Assembly: GCF_030272615.1 (NCBI RefSeq)
Contig: NC_081413.1
Location: forward strand, 604,996,709-605,060,708
From: Cryptomeria japonica
Taxonomy: Eukaryota > Streptophyta > Pinopsida > Cupressales > Cupressaceae
Reading direction: 5' to 3'
DNA length: 64,000 nucleotides
The notes below the pieces were generated by a model. That model searched no databases, had not been told where the DNA came from, and was given only the letters and a program-made list of their open reading frames with translations. The translations under genes were made by a program, and so were the position numbers. This document shows, piece by piece, positions 31,776 through 42,858 of this stretch. Every line of letters starts with the position of its first letter. The first letter of the stretch is position 1.

Positions 31776-33243
31776 TGGTCACCAATATTTACTAAGTTTA
31801 TCTTTCCTAGGTGTCAACCCATGGATGCTAAGGATTGTGTTTAGATTTTCTCTACAGAAAATCATTTCCTCTTTGTTAATCCTCAAATTATTATAGTACC
31901 CCTCTATATAGGTTTGTGAATGGTAATGTGGTTCACTAGTCTAAATATGCAAACTAGGAATCAAACCCATTTACATCTACTCACATTCAAGAAATAACCA
32001 ATAGGCCCAACTTTAGATCTATTGAAAGAGATAGGAACAAATTGATTATTTTCCTTTTATTGAATTGTTGCAATTGGATAAGATAGAATAATGAAACACA
32101 AGAATTAGATCTAATGATACTCACTAGAGATCTAGAAATGAGGATGGGTTTTATATTCCCACCTCAAAAAAGATACTTATCATGAACAGAAAAGGTAGAA
32201 GGTAAGGAGGACCAACAAACAAAAATGAATTTAAGGATTTGGATCAATTATCTAGGAAGGTTTCTCATTATAACAATAACTAACTAATAGTATAAGTTAA
32301 TTAAAGTCTTAATGAGGAGTTTCAATTAGAATCAAGAAGAGATAAATAAGTAATTAAAAATTAGAAAAGATGTGTGTCCCCTCACAAGGATAACCTCCCC
32401 TTAATGGAGTGATGTGATATAAAAGGAAGAGGATGTGATGGAGGAATTTCACCATCAAATCATTCAAGAAAACCAAACAAGAAGAAGAAGAATTTTCTAT
32501 AAGATAGAGAGAAATAATCATGAAGGAGACCATCCCAATACATCATATCAATATTCTAGTTATCTCATATTATTACTACCAAACCCATATTTTTGTGGTA
32601 TACTTGATATTCTTCCAATCATTGTCTTATATATGTATACATGTCGGCTATGCATAATAGAGAATTTTTAAGTATATGTTCATATTGTAGAATATAAGGT
32701 GTGTTTGATTGTCAAAAAAACATCTTGTAAAAAGGGCCTAGGGTGTAAGAAAAAAGGGTTATAAGAGGGCTAAGTAAGTAGGCCATCCTAGAGTTTATCA
32801 TAATGGCTCCTAGGACTAGAGGGAATTTACATAGAAGAGCCAAGGAACCCCCTTATGACTTCCACCCATCTTTACAAGATGGAACCTATATTTAGAGAGA
32901 TGAGACATTGACGGGATTAAAAAATACAAGCTACAAAGAAATAAATAGGGCTTTACAAGACAAACACTCCCGACCTTAGTATATAAATGGCTTTGGGTGG
33001 ACTCATCATGTCTCTTCCTCTAAAATCTTAATATTTTTGTATAATATTAGTGATAGTATATGAACATGTTGTGATCTTGTCTAAGCCTAGCGATTGAATA
33101 TATAGATAAGTTGCTTATGTTATGACAGCAAAATTCTAGTCTAATATCACATTATTTAAAGATATATTTACTTGGTAAGATATAATCCTAACTCTAACTT
33201 GTTGCATTTATGATTTTAACAAAAATTGGGAATTGAACATTAT
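31776..33243 (+). repeat. LTR of a third, related element family (copy A)
   Basis: It is collinear with 55515-57063 over the whole length, starting TGGTCACCAATATTTA, and is followed by a PBS-like site (TTGGTATTAGAGAACC, about 33245-33260). The duplicate copy in the same orientation supports an LTR assignment. Confidence 0.6.
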
Positions 33244-34140
33244 AATTGGTATTAGAGAACCATTCCTACTAGCCTAAGGAATATGAAACAATTAATGCAA
33301 ACTATGCAAATGGCTTAAAGGGATTTTGGAAAGGGAAATAAAGAAACTTACAAACACCATGAGAAAGAAATTGAGCAATGACATGAGGGCTTTTATAGAA
33401 CAATGCAACAAGACTCTCATAGAGAAAAAAGAAAAAAAAGAAAGGACAACCCACCTTATCCTTTAGGCTATCAAAAACATGACCAACAATAACTCCAGAC
33501 CCAACTAAAACCATGAGAGGGATACCCATTCTAATAATTCTAAAAATGAACATCCAACAAGAGTATTAACACCTAGAGCCATCAAACCTCCCTTCTTACC
33601 TAGGGAAGAACCCATATTCAACCTTGAACACATATGCACTCATCTTAATTCATTTAAACCTTTCAAATAGGGAATATAGATCAAAGTGTTTATCTTTCCT
33701 ATAGGATTGTATTTGACCCTATTTATGTTGCCTAATGACTTTTGGGCAATTAAGACCTTAGTTTGTATTCAAAGATCTTATATCAATTCCATGTGAAGTT
33801 TATCTCACCTCCATGAAGAAAATATATTTTCTAGTGCATAACTATTGGAAGTTCTTATTTGAATAACAAGTGCATACTATATTTCAAAGTGGGTGTCAAC
33901 CCTTGTCTAGATGTGGAAATTTTGTACTTGAATACTTTTGGCCTCAACAAACTCAGCCTATTTGACCTCATGAGGATACCTTGTTACTTTCAAGAGAATA
34001 GAAAAGTTACCCTCAAGTATTTCCTTGATACCCATTAAAAATTCTACCTATAAGGATCCTTCAACATCAATTTAAATATCTAAATAACTCTTTCTTCTCC
34101 AAAGGGAATAAGTGATCCACATCTTAGGCTATCATTCTAT
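33244..34140 (+). pseudogene. Decayed gag-protease fragment of copy A
   Basis: After the PBS-like site come short gag-like words (THLNSFKPF near 33640). A stretch near 33690-33960 matches by eye, at DNA level, the protease region of the nested element (caattccatgtgaag..tccatgaa, cttttggcctcaacaa). Most of the gag is gone. Homology with copy B ends near 34137, where a copia LTR-like sequence begins. Confidence 0.5.
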
Positions 34141-34149
34141 TGAATACAA

Positions 34150-34560
34150 CATGTCACTAGGAGTAGGCGGGGTGAATAAATCCAGACTTCAAAATACTCT
34201 ACTTCTAATCTTGTAAATTTCTAATCATAATTAACTTATTATTGAACTGATGAAACATGAAAGAACAAAATACAATGAATGCATGAACACTAGATTTACA
34301 TTGAAAAGCCCTAGATAAGGAAAAAACCATGGTGAGAATCACACTCACAATATGAATAACTTATTACAACTTTTTAGGCTCATGGACAAGGAGATCATTG
34401 CACTTGATTGGACTTTCAAGACTAAGGAGAACAACCTTAGGGAAAGATACAAGATACTTGCATTACAAACACTCACTATCAAGGGAACATACAAAGGATT
34501 GCACAAGCTACCAAATAGAACACACTATCTTCTGATAGGTATAGGAAATAGATGAATTGA
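34150..34560 (-). repeat. Copia LTR-like fragment
   Basis: On the minus strand it has the terminal signature ttcaccccgcctactcctag. Further in is the block that reads ccatggttttttcc, equivalent to that in the LTRs at 15636-16831 and 47507-48307. The outer border cannot be placed. Confidence 0.45.
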
Positions 34561-34917
34561 AATAAAAAAATATTTCTTGATCATGAAATTATGCTTGAAC
34601 CATTGTGGCAAGAGACCAATATCATGGAAAACACATCTGACATCAACCTCTGACTCCAAACACTATCACACTAAAGATATCATCATAAAAAATATTCACA
34701 AAATAACTTTCATACTTATGTTACACCAACTATTCTTGCACATCATTTGCATCCACTTCACATCAATTAATACACATTCCATACCCCAGTTCATACAACC
34801 ACACATCTATATATACAAGATCATTCATTAAAACCATCAACTAGGTCAGTCATATGTATAATATAAAATATTACATAAATTAGTCCACCCAAACCAATAA
34901 CATGTAATGTGGTCCAC

Positions 34918-35330
34918 TCAAGAAGATAAAGTGGACCCAGATACATCACAAAACATCCTTCTAAAATGATTCCAATGAACCAGACATGCTAAATCATCCT
35001 CCGAAGTCACATCAAATGAAACATGTAGATAAACAATAAAGAATGTTAACCAGTCGGTCCAAAATAATCCTCCATTACAAAATACATAGTGCAAATCTAC
35101 ACACACTTGTAAGGTACCATTCTTCCATCTCTTGATGAATTTCCTAGTAGCACTAGGGTCATGGTTGTGAAGTTTTTCAATGTAGGGGGTTGTCTTTGCC
35201 AAAAACCTCATCCCACACCTCAGTCTTATTCCTCCCATTTTCATTTGAAATGGGTTCTACTATATTAATGTCACCTCCCATATTGGGCCTGCAAATAATC
35301 CTATGAGCATTCCGCAGAAGGCCACTAGAC
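34918..35330 (-). pseudogene. LINE endonuclease-like fragment
   Basis: Near 35320-35200 the minus strand reads RPNMGGDINIVEPISNENG, then KTEVWDEVFGKDNPLH. This resembles the GGDFN motif of the AP-endonuclease domain in plant LINE ORF2. An overlapping frame stays open to 34918 but has no recognisable domain. Order relative to the RNase H fragment on its right is reversed for a single element, so two LINE copies or a rearrangement are involved. Confidence 0.4.
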
Positions 35331-35504
35331 CCTAAAATACAACAAATAACTATAAAAAAGAAGATTTAAGAAATGGAAAGAGAACAAAACTTTCCTTTCC
35401 TAATGAAGTTATGATGTAGAAACCTTATCCCTTCCTTCCACTCATGCAAGAAGTACTACATATGTAAAACCTAGACAACCCCCAAATTAAAACTTTTATC
35501 TATC

Positions 35505-35715
35505 ATCATAGATGAGGTTATTAACTTTTGTGGCGATGAGATCATGGTTACCCCACCACTTAATCCTATTCTATTTGACTCCAAGACTTGACAAGCCATT
35601 GGCCACTTTATTTCCTTCCCAAAAGGCATGGGAAATTCTAAACTTATCAAGGGACTTAAGCATCTGTAAACTATCTTCAAATAATGTCTTTACCTACAAA
35701 GAATATTTCATAAAT
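35505..35715 (-). pseudogene. LINE RNase H-like fragment
   Basis: The minus strand reads EDSLQMLKSLDKFRISHAFW then EGNKVANGLSSLGV, the C-terminal RNase H signature of plant LINEs (H-x-REGN-x-VAD-x-LA in intact copies). The catalytic Asp position reads Asn here. A tail IKWWGNHDLIATKVNNLI follows after a stop. Confidence 0.55.
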
Positions 35716-35719
35716 AAAT

Positions 35720-36189
35720 GATCAACCTACTCTCATATATACATAGATAAAGTGATTATAAATATACTAGAAAAATTAAAGTCCTTTCAAGGTAATCAAT
35801 AGTTCAACTTTTATTCTTCAAAAATAGCAACAACAAAAAAAAACTCACTATAGGTAGAAAATATTTATTGTAAAATAATTCACATAATCACTTAATTAGG
35901 CATGATTTTTCACTTATTACCTATAACTATCTTTGATATAATATAATCTAAATTTCACTCTTTTTCATTTATTTTTCATAGATTAGTTGTAGATAAATAT
36001 TTCCTTTTTAATTTTTTATTCGATAAGAATGGAGAAGGAACCAAACCTATTACAAAATTTTCATAAAGGCAAAGAAAGTGAATCTCACTATGAAAAAGAT
36101 TAATCTAAAACTAAAAGTAATTTGTCTTTAGAGTATAATAGTAAAAACAAAACACAATAAAGACCCAACAAGGGGCCAACCTATTGATT
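35720..36189. other. AT-rich spacer, nothing recognised
   Basis: Strongly AT-rich with no ORF, repeat or site that I can support. Confidence 0.5.
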
Positions 36190-36774
36190 TTTATTACTAT
36201 GAAAAATTTAGTCCCTTAGCTACTTGTCACTCCTTTTGCACCAAATCTACTTGCTCCTCAAAAGAAACACTCTTATGGGCTGAATCCTTAGCAATTGCAT
36301 TAACCTAGATGGATTAATTAAGGAAATTAATCAATTTTTTGTGATTTTAAGCAAGAGGCTACTCTGAGTTGTAGCCACTACTTCCTCCCTCATATTATTC
36401 TCCATTTAGTGTTTGAGCTCCTATTGAAAAACTTGTATAATGAGGGTTGTGTTCTTTACTACCTTCATGTAGTAGCCAATTAGGTCTTTGATGTTGTTCA
36501 TAAGGATGTCCTAGTTATTTTTTAGTTTAGCCATGTTTCCTACATTTAAAGTTAGTTTCATTTTTGAAAGATGTTTCTTAACATCAAACAAATAACTAGA
36601 AAATTGTTTATATTGACTTAAACTCATCTCATCCTTTCAATGGAAAACAATATAATTTATAACTATGGACCCCCAATTAGAGGCTTGGAAGGACTTAGAA
36701 TCATTCAAAATAAAATTATATCTTAAATTTGAATACCCATTCCATGAATCATTGAAAGAAAATTCACCAGCCAT
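36190..36774 (-). pseudogene. Unidentified decayed gene with clear start
   Basis: An ATG at 36774 opens MAGEFSFNDSWNGYSNLRYN, then DSKSFQASNWGSIVINYIVF. After one stop the same frame continues with SLSQYKQFSSYLFDVKKHLS, KMKLTLNVGNMAKLKNN and MNNIKDLIGYYMKVVKN. Then come MREEVVATTQSSLLLK and, after a gap near 36310, VNAIAKDSAHKSVSFEEQVD. The stops look like single substitutions in a formerly open frame of about 180 residues, probably coiled coil. The family is not recognised. It could be a retroelement accessory protein. Confidence 0.45.
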
Positions 36775-36789
36775 GACATATTTCCTAAG

Positions 36790-37150
36790 TAATATGATCA
36801 ATATTTATATGTAAAAATGTTAGATTAGAATTAAATGTATTTTAATTAAATAGTATATATTAGTATTTATTATATTTATCAATGGAGATTCTAAGTCAAA
36901 TTAGTTTATCTATATTAATTTTGACCACTTGGATTGTGGCTAAAATGAATGGTCCTAAGAAAGTTTATTAACATAATTTTTATATACCTTGGGGAATGTC
37001 CATTGAAATAGGGGATAAAAAAGAGGTTGAATAATTCATTTTATTTATTTATAATATAAAGAAATACAATTATATTTCATGATTTATAAAACTAAATAGA
37101 ATTTTTCTTTTATAAAAAGAAAATAAAAGATTAACTACCCATTCATATCC
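36790..37150. other. AT-rich spacer, nothing recognised
   Basis: AT-rich sequence between two minus-strand remnants, without a supported feature. Confidence 0.45.
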
Positions 37151-37151
37151 A

Positions 37152-37660
37152 TTAATGAGAGAGGAATTTGTAAATTACTGAGTAAAATGAAATTGTATTA
37201 TATAAATTGAACCCTACCCTGAGTGTTTCTCTAAAGGAATAAACATACAATCCAAGAATTGGATTGGATTGAATTCTTGAGAAAACCTTTTTACTATAGG
37301 CATGAGTCAATCCTTGAATACCATGCTCTTGGTGTTTGCTTGAGACCATATAAGGCCTTCTTAATTTTGTAAACATAATGTTCTTTATAAAGGATTTCAA
37401 AACCTTTAGGTTGTGATGCATACACTTCCTGATCATTATATCCATTAAAACAAGAAATCTTTACATCCATTCGATAAATTGTCCTTGACACTACTAAGTT
37501 GCCAAAACAAAAACAAATTTGATAGTATCCATTCATGCTATAGTGACAACTATATCAGTCTGACCAATTCCTTCTTGTTAAGTGTATACATTGGCTACCA
37601 ATCTAGCCTTATTCTTATCGATGCTCAAATCAAATAAAGTTAATTATTTCTTAACACCCT
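37152..37660 (-). pseudogene. Copia reverse-transcriptase fragment
   Basis: The minus strand reads DKNKARLVANVYT near 37600, RMDVKISCFNGYNDQEVYAS near 37450 and QPKGFEILYKEHYVYKIKKA then LYGLKQTPRAWYSRID near 37340. This is the conserved MDVK..FLNG..YM.QP.GF..YKLKKALYGLKQ.PRAWY block of copia RT, upstream of the YVDD site, which is missing. A single frameshift separates its two ORFs. Confidence 0.78.
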
Positions 37661-37689
37661 CTTAAAAAAAAGTTCCTTACCATGAGGTA

Positions 37690-38370
37690 GATGAACCAAC
37701 TACCATTTGTCATTTATTTCAATTGTTTTTTATTTCATTATTCATTGCTTTAATCCTTTTCTTATTTTTATTGAGTTTGCTAGCCTCCTAAACTAATGCT
37801 CAATATTACATCATATGGGAATTTTCATGGATGAAGCTCTCGATTGCACTCCATGAAAAAACCTTTGAGATTTTTGAAGCCAAATCTACAAAATTTGGGG
37901 AGGAAAAGGGATAAAAATTAACTAAATACAAATAAAACTTATAAAAATTATTCTAAGGAAAAATGCTAAGATATCCATGAGATTTATTATTTTTCAGAGA
38001 ATAATATAATCCTATGTCAACTGAAATTCACAAGAGCTTGAAAGATTAGAAACATGATCCAGGACCTAGAATGCGAATACAAAACAAGATCTGTAAAAGG
38101 TTAAATAATTGTAATGTAATAACTTGCAATTCCACATGAATGAACATAGATCATTAAATATTTTCATGAATTGAAATAGAACATACTATAAAGGAAATTG
38201 ATGCATAGTTTAATATATTCAATCTTGTTTCATAAGAAAGATATACTAAGGTCCGATGGAATAGAAAAACTACATTTTTAAAACTGATGAAAATGTTTGC
38301 AAATTGTTGTCAACATCCTAAATAATAAACTGAGAAAATTATGAATACTCATATCCTCTATCTTCTACAA
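37690..38370. other. Spacer, nothing recognised
   Basis: AT-rich sequence with no ORF or repeat I can support. Confidence 0.45.
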
Positions 38371-38379
38371 GGATATTAG

Positions 38380-39041
38380 TGAAAAAAAAATTTCACTCAA
38401 GCCTTGATTGTGGAGCTTCCATGATGTGACCATTACAATAGATCATTTGAACAATGATGGTCACCCCTTTGGCATGTATGACATGGAGGCTTCTCCCGAC
38501 TAAATGCCAATAATATTTTGTTTCAGTTCTAGAAGGAATTCAGCTAACATAGTGCATTTGTTTTGTCCATGCATCACTGATAGGGGCTAAGATACAAGAG
38601 AAGCTTCCATTTTTTACGAATGGTGCATCTTTGAAACATGGGAAAATATATAACTCTTCAGATGAGCATGATTGTGCTACATATTTCTCTCCAGTCCAAC
38701 TCAAAAAAGCCTCACCAAATAAGTCCTAGTCGGAAGCTACCAATGGTGTGACTTAAAGATGATAAAATCTTCAAATTATCCTCAGCCATGCACTACTATG
38801 ACATGTTGTTCACTATGGTGAAAGTGCATGAAAAGGGTCCTTCATATATTTTTATGAATTTTAACATGCGAAGCCATCACTCGGTGCCCTTGTGCTCCTT
38901 ATATAAAAACCAAGGAGAAAATTTGGAGAAAACCTTCATAGGAGTGACACGACTATATTTATCTCCTACTAAAGGGAAGAAGGATGGTCTTTTGTCTTCC
39001 TTGTGTGTTCAAAAGAATAGATTCATGTACATGGTCTAATT
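38380..39041 (+). pseudogene. Unidentified decayed coding region
   Basis: The plus strand reads as protein interrupted by stops: MVTPLACMTWRLLPTKCQ, CICFVHASL, GAKIQEKLPFFTNGASLKHG, KIYNSSDEHDCATYFSPVQL and then, after a frame change near 38757, DDKIFKLSSAMHYYDMLFTM. The last part stays open: KVHEKGPSYIFMNFNMRSHH and CSLYKNQGENLEKTFIGVTR, to TAA-type stop 39037-39039. About 215 residues are visible. I recognise no family. The downstream neighbour is the LTR element starting at 39127. Confidence 0.42.
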
Positions 39042-39126
39042 TATTGTGGATATTGGGAATTGTTCTTCAATACACTCTATTTTATAGAGACAAACTCTAT
39101 AGTAAGATTTATTCTTATATTTCTGA

Positions 39127-40742
39127 TGCATAGGAAGGGTGTGATAAATGATTTTAAATTATCCTCTAATATTTATAAGGGAAATACAAGGTTCAAACCC
39201 CTAGGTCTACTAGCACCCAAATGGCTTAGATAGGTAAAAAGAAAATCAACACTTCTCCAAATGATTCCAAAGGTATAGAATGTTTGTACAACCACCAAAT
39301 ATGGTGTTCCAACTAGTTTTGTGGCTCCAAGAACTTGTATATGTGCAAAACCCTCTTTTTAGTCTTCTAGGCCTATTTATTCAATTAGCCCTCCAACGAA
39401 GGAAACCAATTTTGTTCTCCAAAACTTTCCAAAGAAATAAAAAAATAAATTATATATTATGACACCCTTTTGGCTCTAATTTTACATAACAAAAAATTTC
39501 AGGAGGTTCTTTTGGAAAGTATATGTTGTACCACAATTGTGCACTGTTTTGAGACCCCCAAAATGGTAAATTTGCAAAGGAGGTATGTGATTCCTTATCT
39601 CCCTGACTCCCAAACTTTAAAAAATAATCAAATATGGTGCAAAAAAAATTAATATGCAATTGGTTTCAAGGTTTCATCTCCCTAGGTGTAAGATCCCTAA
39701 TTTAGCCTTCCTCAAACCCTTAAAAGTAGGGTTTCACACATATCCCACTTCCAAACACTATTCCACCCAACTGATAATGAATTCAATTTGTCTTGGACAT
39801 AACTTAACACTTCAATTCATAAAATATACCCCTCCTTAAGTCTGATTTTCTGCTGCTACTCCTTAGCAAGCAATTTCAATGCATTTTCACTACTTTTCCA
39901 CGGTGATCACCTTTCTCTCAACCTTATCTATAAATTATTGATCTAGAACATAATTTTACATGTTAAATTAAAAAATAACATGATTCATAGGCCTGATTAA
40001 ATCATGGAATGCCTACTCCATGTTAGAAATCACTATTTTTGATCTAAAACTAGTCAAAATGTTATGGTAGACAACCAAGAATTGAAAACTGGGAAAGAAC
40101 TGAAACTTCAATGCATCCAGCTGATAAATGGAAGGTTACAAACACTCTCAAATAATTATAAATTAATAACCTATTAGTATGCTATATTGATCATGCAAAA
40201 ACATAACAATAAAATAGAAGAATTTGGTCTTTATTGCAAAGTTGTTGTCTCAGTCTGTACATCCAAATCTCTACTTCTTCATACAATTCCATATTCTAGA
40301 CACATATAGGCTCCCCTTAACTTCTTCAACCACCATTGATCGGTTATGAGGATTTTTTAAAGTTTAAAACACAATAAGACTAATTCCCACAAGAACTACC
40401 TATTCATTGCCTTTCAAATATTCATATTTGTCAAGTATGCAACCATGACATTATTTGGCAAAATTCCTAAACTACTAACACTTAAGGTCATAGAATTACT
40501 TATTAAACTTTTCTAAACCTTTCTAGACTCTCTAAACCAAAAAATCCTCTTACATCTTTATGTTGGTCCTAAGGTCCTTACCAGGACCTTTAGGACAAAT
40601 TACAAACTTATTAAATTTTTCATCATTAAAGGCCATAATGGGCCTCAATACATCATAGTTTATTGTATTTTCACTCACATGACCTTCAAAGGAATTTAAT
40701 GGCTTCATTGAGTTCTTTGGTCTTCTAGGTGCTACTGCACCA
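39127..40742 (-). repeat. 3' LTR of the gypsy element
   Basis: On the plus strand it starts TGCATAGGAAGGGTGTGATAA and ends GCTACTGCACCA. It is collinear with 42859-44475 throughout. Read on the minus strand it is a TG..CA repeat starting TGGTGCAG. Confidence 0.82.
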
Positions 40743-42798
40743 TGCTCCCTAAAAATGTAGAAACTCTTGTCCCAAGAGTTTGACTTAAGTTTGCCTCCAT
40801 CAAATGGCCAATGCCTCCTTATTGGTTGGTCTCCTAGTGTGATCTTTTTCCTTCCATAACCTGCACTCACTTTGCCAAAAATATTAAAATGAAAACAAAA
40901 TTGATTAGGTCATGTTTTAGGATCATATTTCTGCCTTGCTATCCCATCTGACTTTGCTATTCTATTTTGGTTTGTTGTTTGTTGCACCACATGAACCTTG
41001 TTCTCCCTTCATCTGACCTTCTATTGGACACTTGACAGTGCTTATTTGAACATGTTTCAAGTCCCAATCATCTTCTCTTTAAGGACTGATCTGCTGCTCT
41101 GTCATAACCAGATTTTTGTCACCTTGGGTTGGTTGCCCCCAACTAGTATCATACTCATCTCTACCCTACACATTCAATGGAATGTTGTTTCCAAAACACA
41201 TCACCATCTTGTCATTACTCCTATAATCCAAAGGTTGTAACTTATATCTTTTTCCACCCTTATGCACAATGTAGGCATTTGACTAACCATCATGAAGAGT
41301 TCTTCTTGCCCATTGCCATGGTCTACCCAAAATTATATGTCCACAACTCATAGGTATGATATCACACATTACCTGATCATGATAGGGACCAATTGAAAAA
41401 TTAACAAGATCTCTCTGACTATCCTCCACATCCAACACTTGATCAACCCAAGTGGCCTTGAAAGGGTTAGGATGATCTACTATTGTCAATCCTAGCTTAG
41501 TCACCATATCAACTAAAACCAAATTGTTATGTGAACCAAAATCTATAATCAATTGACATAATTTACCCTTGCTGAAACAATATGCTCTGAAAATGTTCAC
41601 CTTTGGTTCTTGTACTTGCTGACCTTGTCTCACCATAAGGAATTCTCCCTCTGTCTCTAGATATGCTAGTACTAGTCCACCATCTTCCTTCTTCTCTTCT
41701 TCTTGTGTCAAACCCACTCTTCTCTCTTTTCCTTTATCTTATTCAATCCACTTAGGACACCTAAAGGATTGATGACCTACCTCATTACAATTAAAACACT
41801 TGCCTTGAAAGGTTCCACTTCCTCTTCCTACTCCAAATCTTCCACCTCTATGGTTGTATCCTCCTCTTGGTTCTGAAGTAGTCCCCTTGTCTTTATTATT
41901 TTCTCCCCAAGTTTGATTTGTTCTTCCTCCTCTTCCTCTCATGGATTCACCTCCTCTATTGTTTCCTTGTCTTTCATTCTTCCTTTTCAACTTCTCTTCT
42001 TCTCTTACTGCTACCTGAAAACATTCTCCAAGGGTTCTTGGCATATTCAACCATATCTCATCCTGAATATTGTACTTGAGGCCATTGATGTATCTAGACA
42101 CCTTCTCATCTTCATCTTCTACTCCTCCCCTAATTCTTAGGGTGTGAAATTGTTCAGTATAGGACATTACATCTAAGTCCCTTTGTCTCAAGTTGTTCCT
42201 CCTCATCTTTATCTGGATTGCCAAGACTGACGACAAAAACTAACTCCTCACCATAGTCTTCATCCTCTCCCAATCTAATATTTTATTCAATCCCCTGTCC
42301 TCTCTATATTTTTGAATACTTGTCCACCATGTAAGGGTTGTTCCCCTTAGCCTTGCTTTTTCTATTTTTACCTTATTGTCTCCATCTACATCCTCTAGAT
42401 CAAAATAGTTCTCAAGTGCCTCTATCCAACCAAGCACTTCTTCACTCTCCATCTTGCCTTGGTATATTGGTAAATCAAATTGTGTCTTTATACCATTACC
42501 TTGTACTGCCTTATTCAACCTTATGAATCTCCTCTCCTCAGGGTCTTCTTCATCCCTATGTCTCCCATGTGCTTTCTCTTCTCCTTCACTATTTTCTTCA
42601 TGATTCTCTTCTCCTCTAGGGTCTCTTCTTTCTTTCTCTAAGGCTTTTATCCTTCCTAACAATTAAAGTCTCTCCCTCCTCATCTATCTTTCTTCCCTTT
42701 CCTTGGTTACCTCTAACTCTCTATTCTCTCTTTCCTTCAGTTTTAGGGCTGCTTTCAACTCTTCAATCTCCCTTGCCATTTGGTTTTTAGGTGCCATG
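40743..42798 (-). pseudogene. gag-pr: Gag-protease with possible integrase C-terminal remnant
   Basis: It starts at ATG 42798 (MAPKNQMAREIEELKAALKL, coiled coil) and continues through TAG/TAA stops near 42690-42660. A gag capsid domain follows (FDLPIYQGKMESEEVLGWIE, LRGTTLTWWTSIQKY, VMSYTEQFHTLRIRGG), then a Gly/Arg-rich stretch and the knuckle CFNCNEVGHQSFRC near 41790. The retropepsin region comes next (LIIDFGSHNNLVLVDMV near 41540, HIILGRPWQWARRTLHDG near 41300). The active site reads D-F-G in place of D-S/G-G. After a decayed stretch, KLKSNSWDKSFYIFREHGAV near 40800-40740 resembles the GKL.S.W.GPF.V..V.PHGAV motif of gypsy integrase C-termini. The order suggests one internal deletion from protease to the end of integrase. 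Confidence 0.82.
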
Positions 42799-42840
42799 TT
42801 CTAGTTTGTTGGTTTTCCTACTTAAAGATCTACTAACTGA

Positions 42841-42853
42841 ATCTTTGATACCA
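42841..42853 (-). promoter_or_regulatory. Primer-binding site (initiator Met type)
   Basis: The minus strand reads TGGTATCAAAGAT five bases inside the 5' LTR. The first eight bases match the common tRNA-iMet PBS. Confidence 0.65.
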
Positions 42854-42858
42854 CCTAA

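Noticed and set aside
40550-40870. Independent gene of 106 codons
   Set aside because: Most of it lies inside the 3' LTR that is repeated at 42859-44475; the rest is the end of the element's decayed polyprotein.
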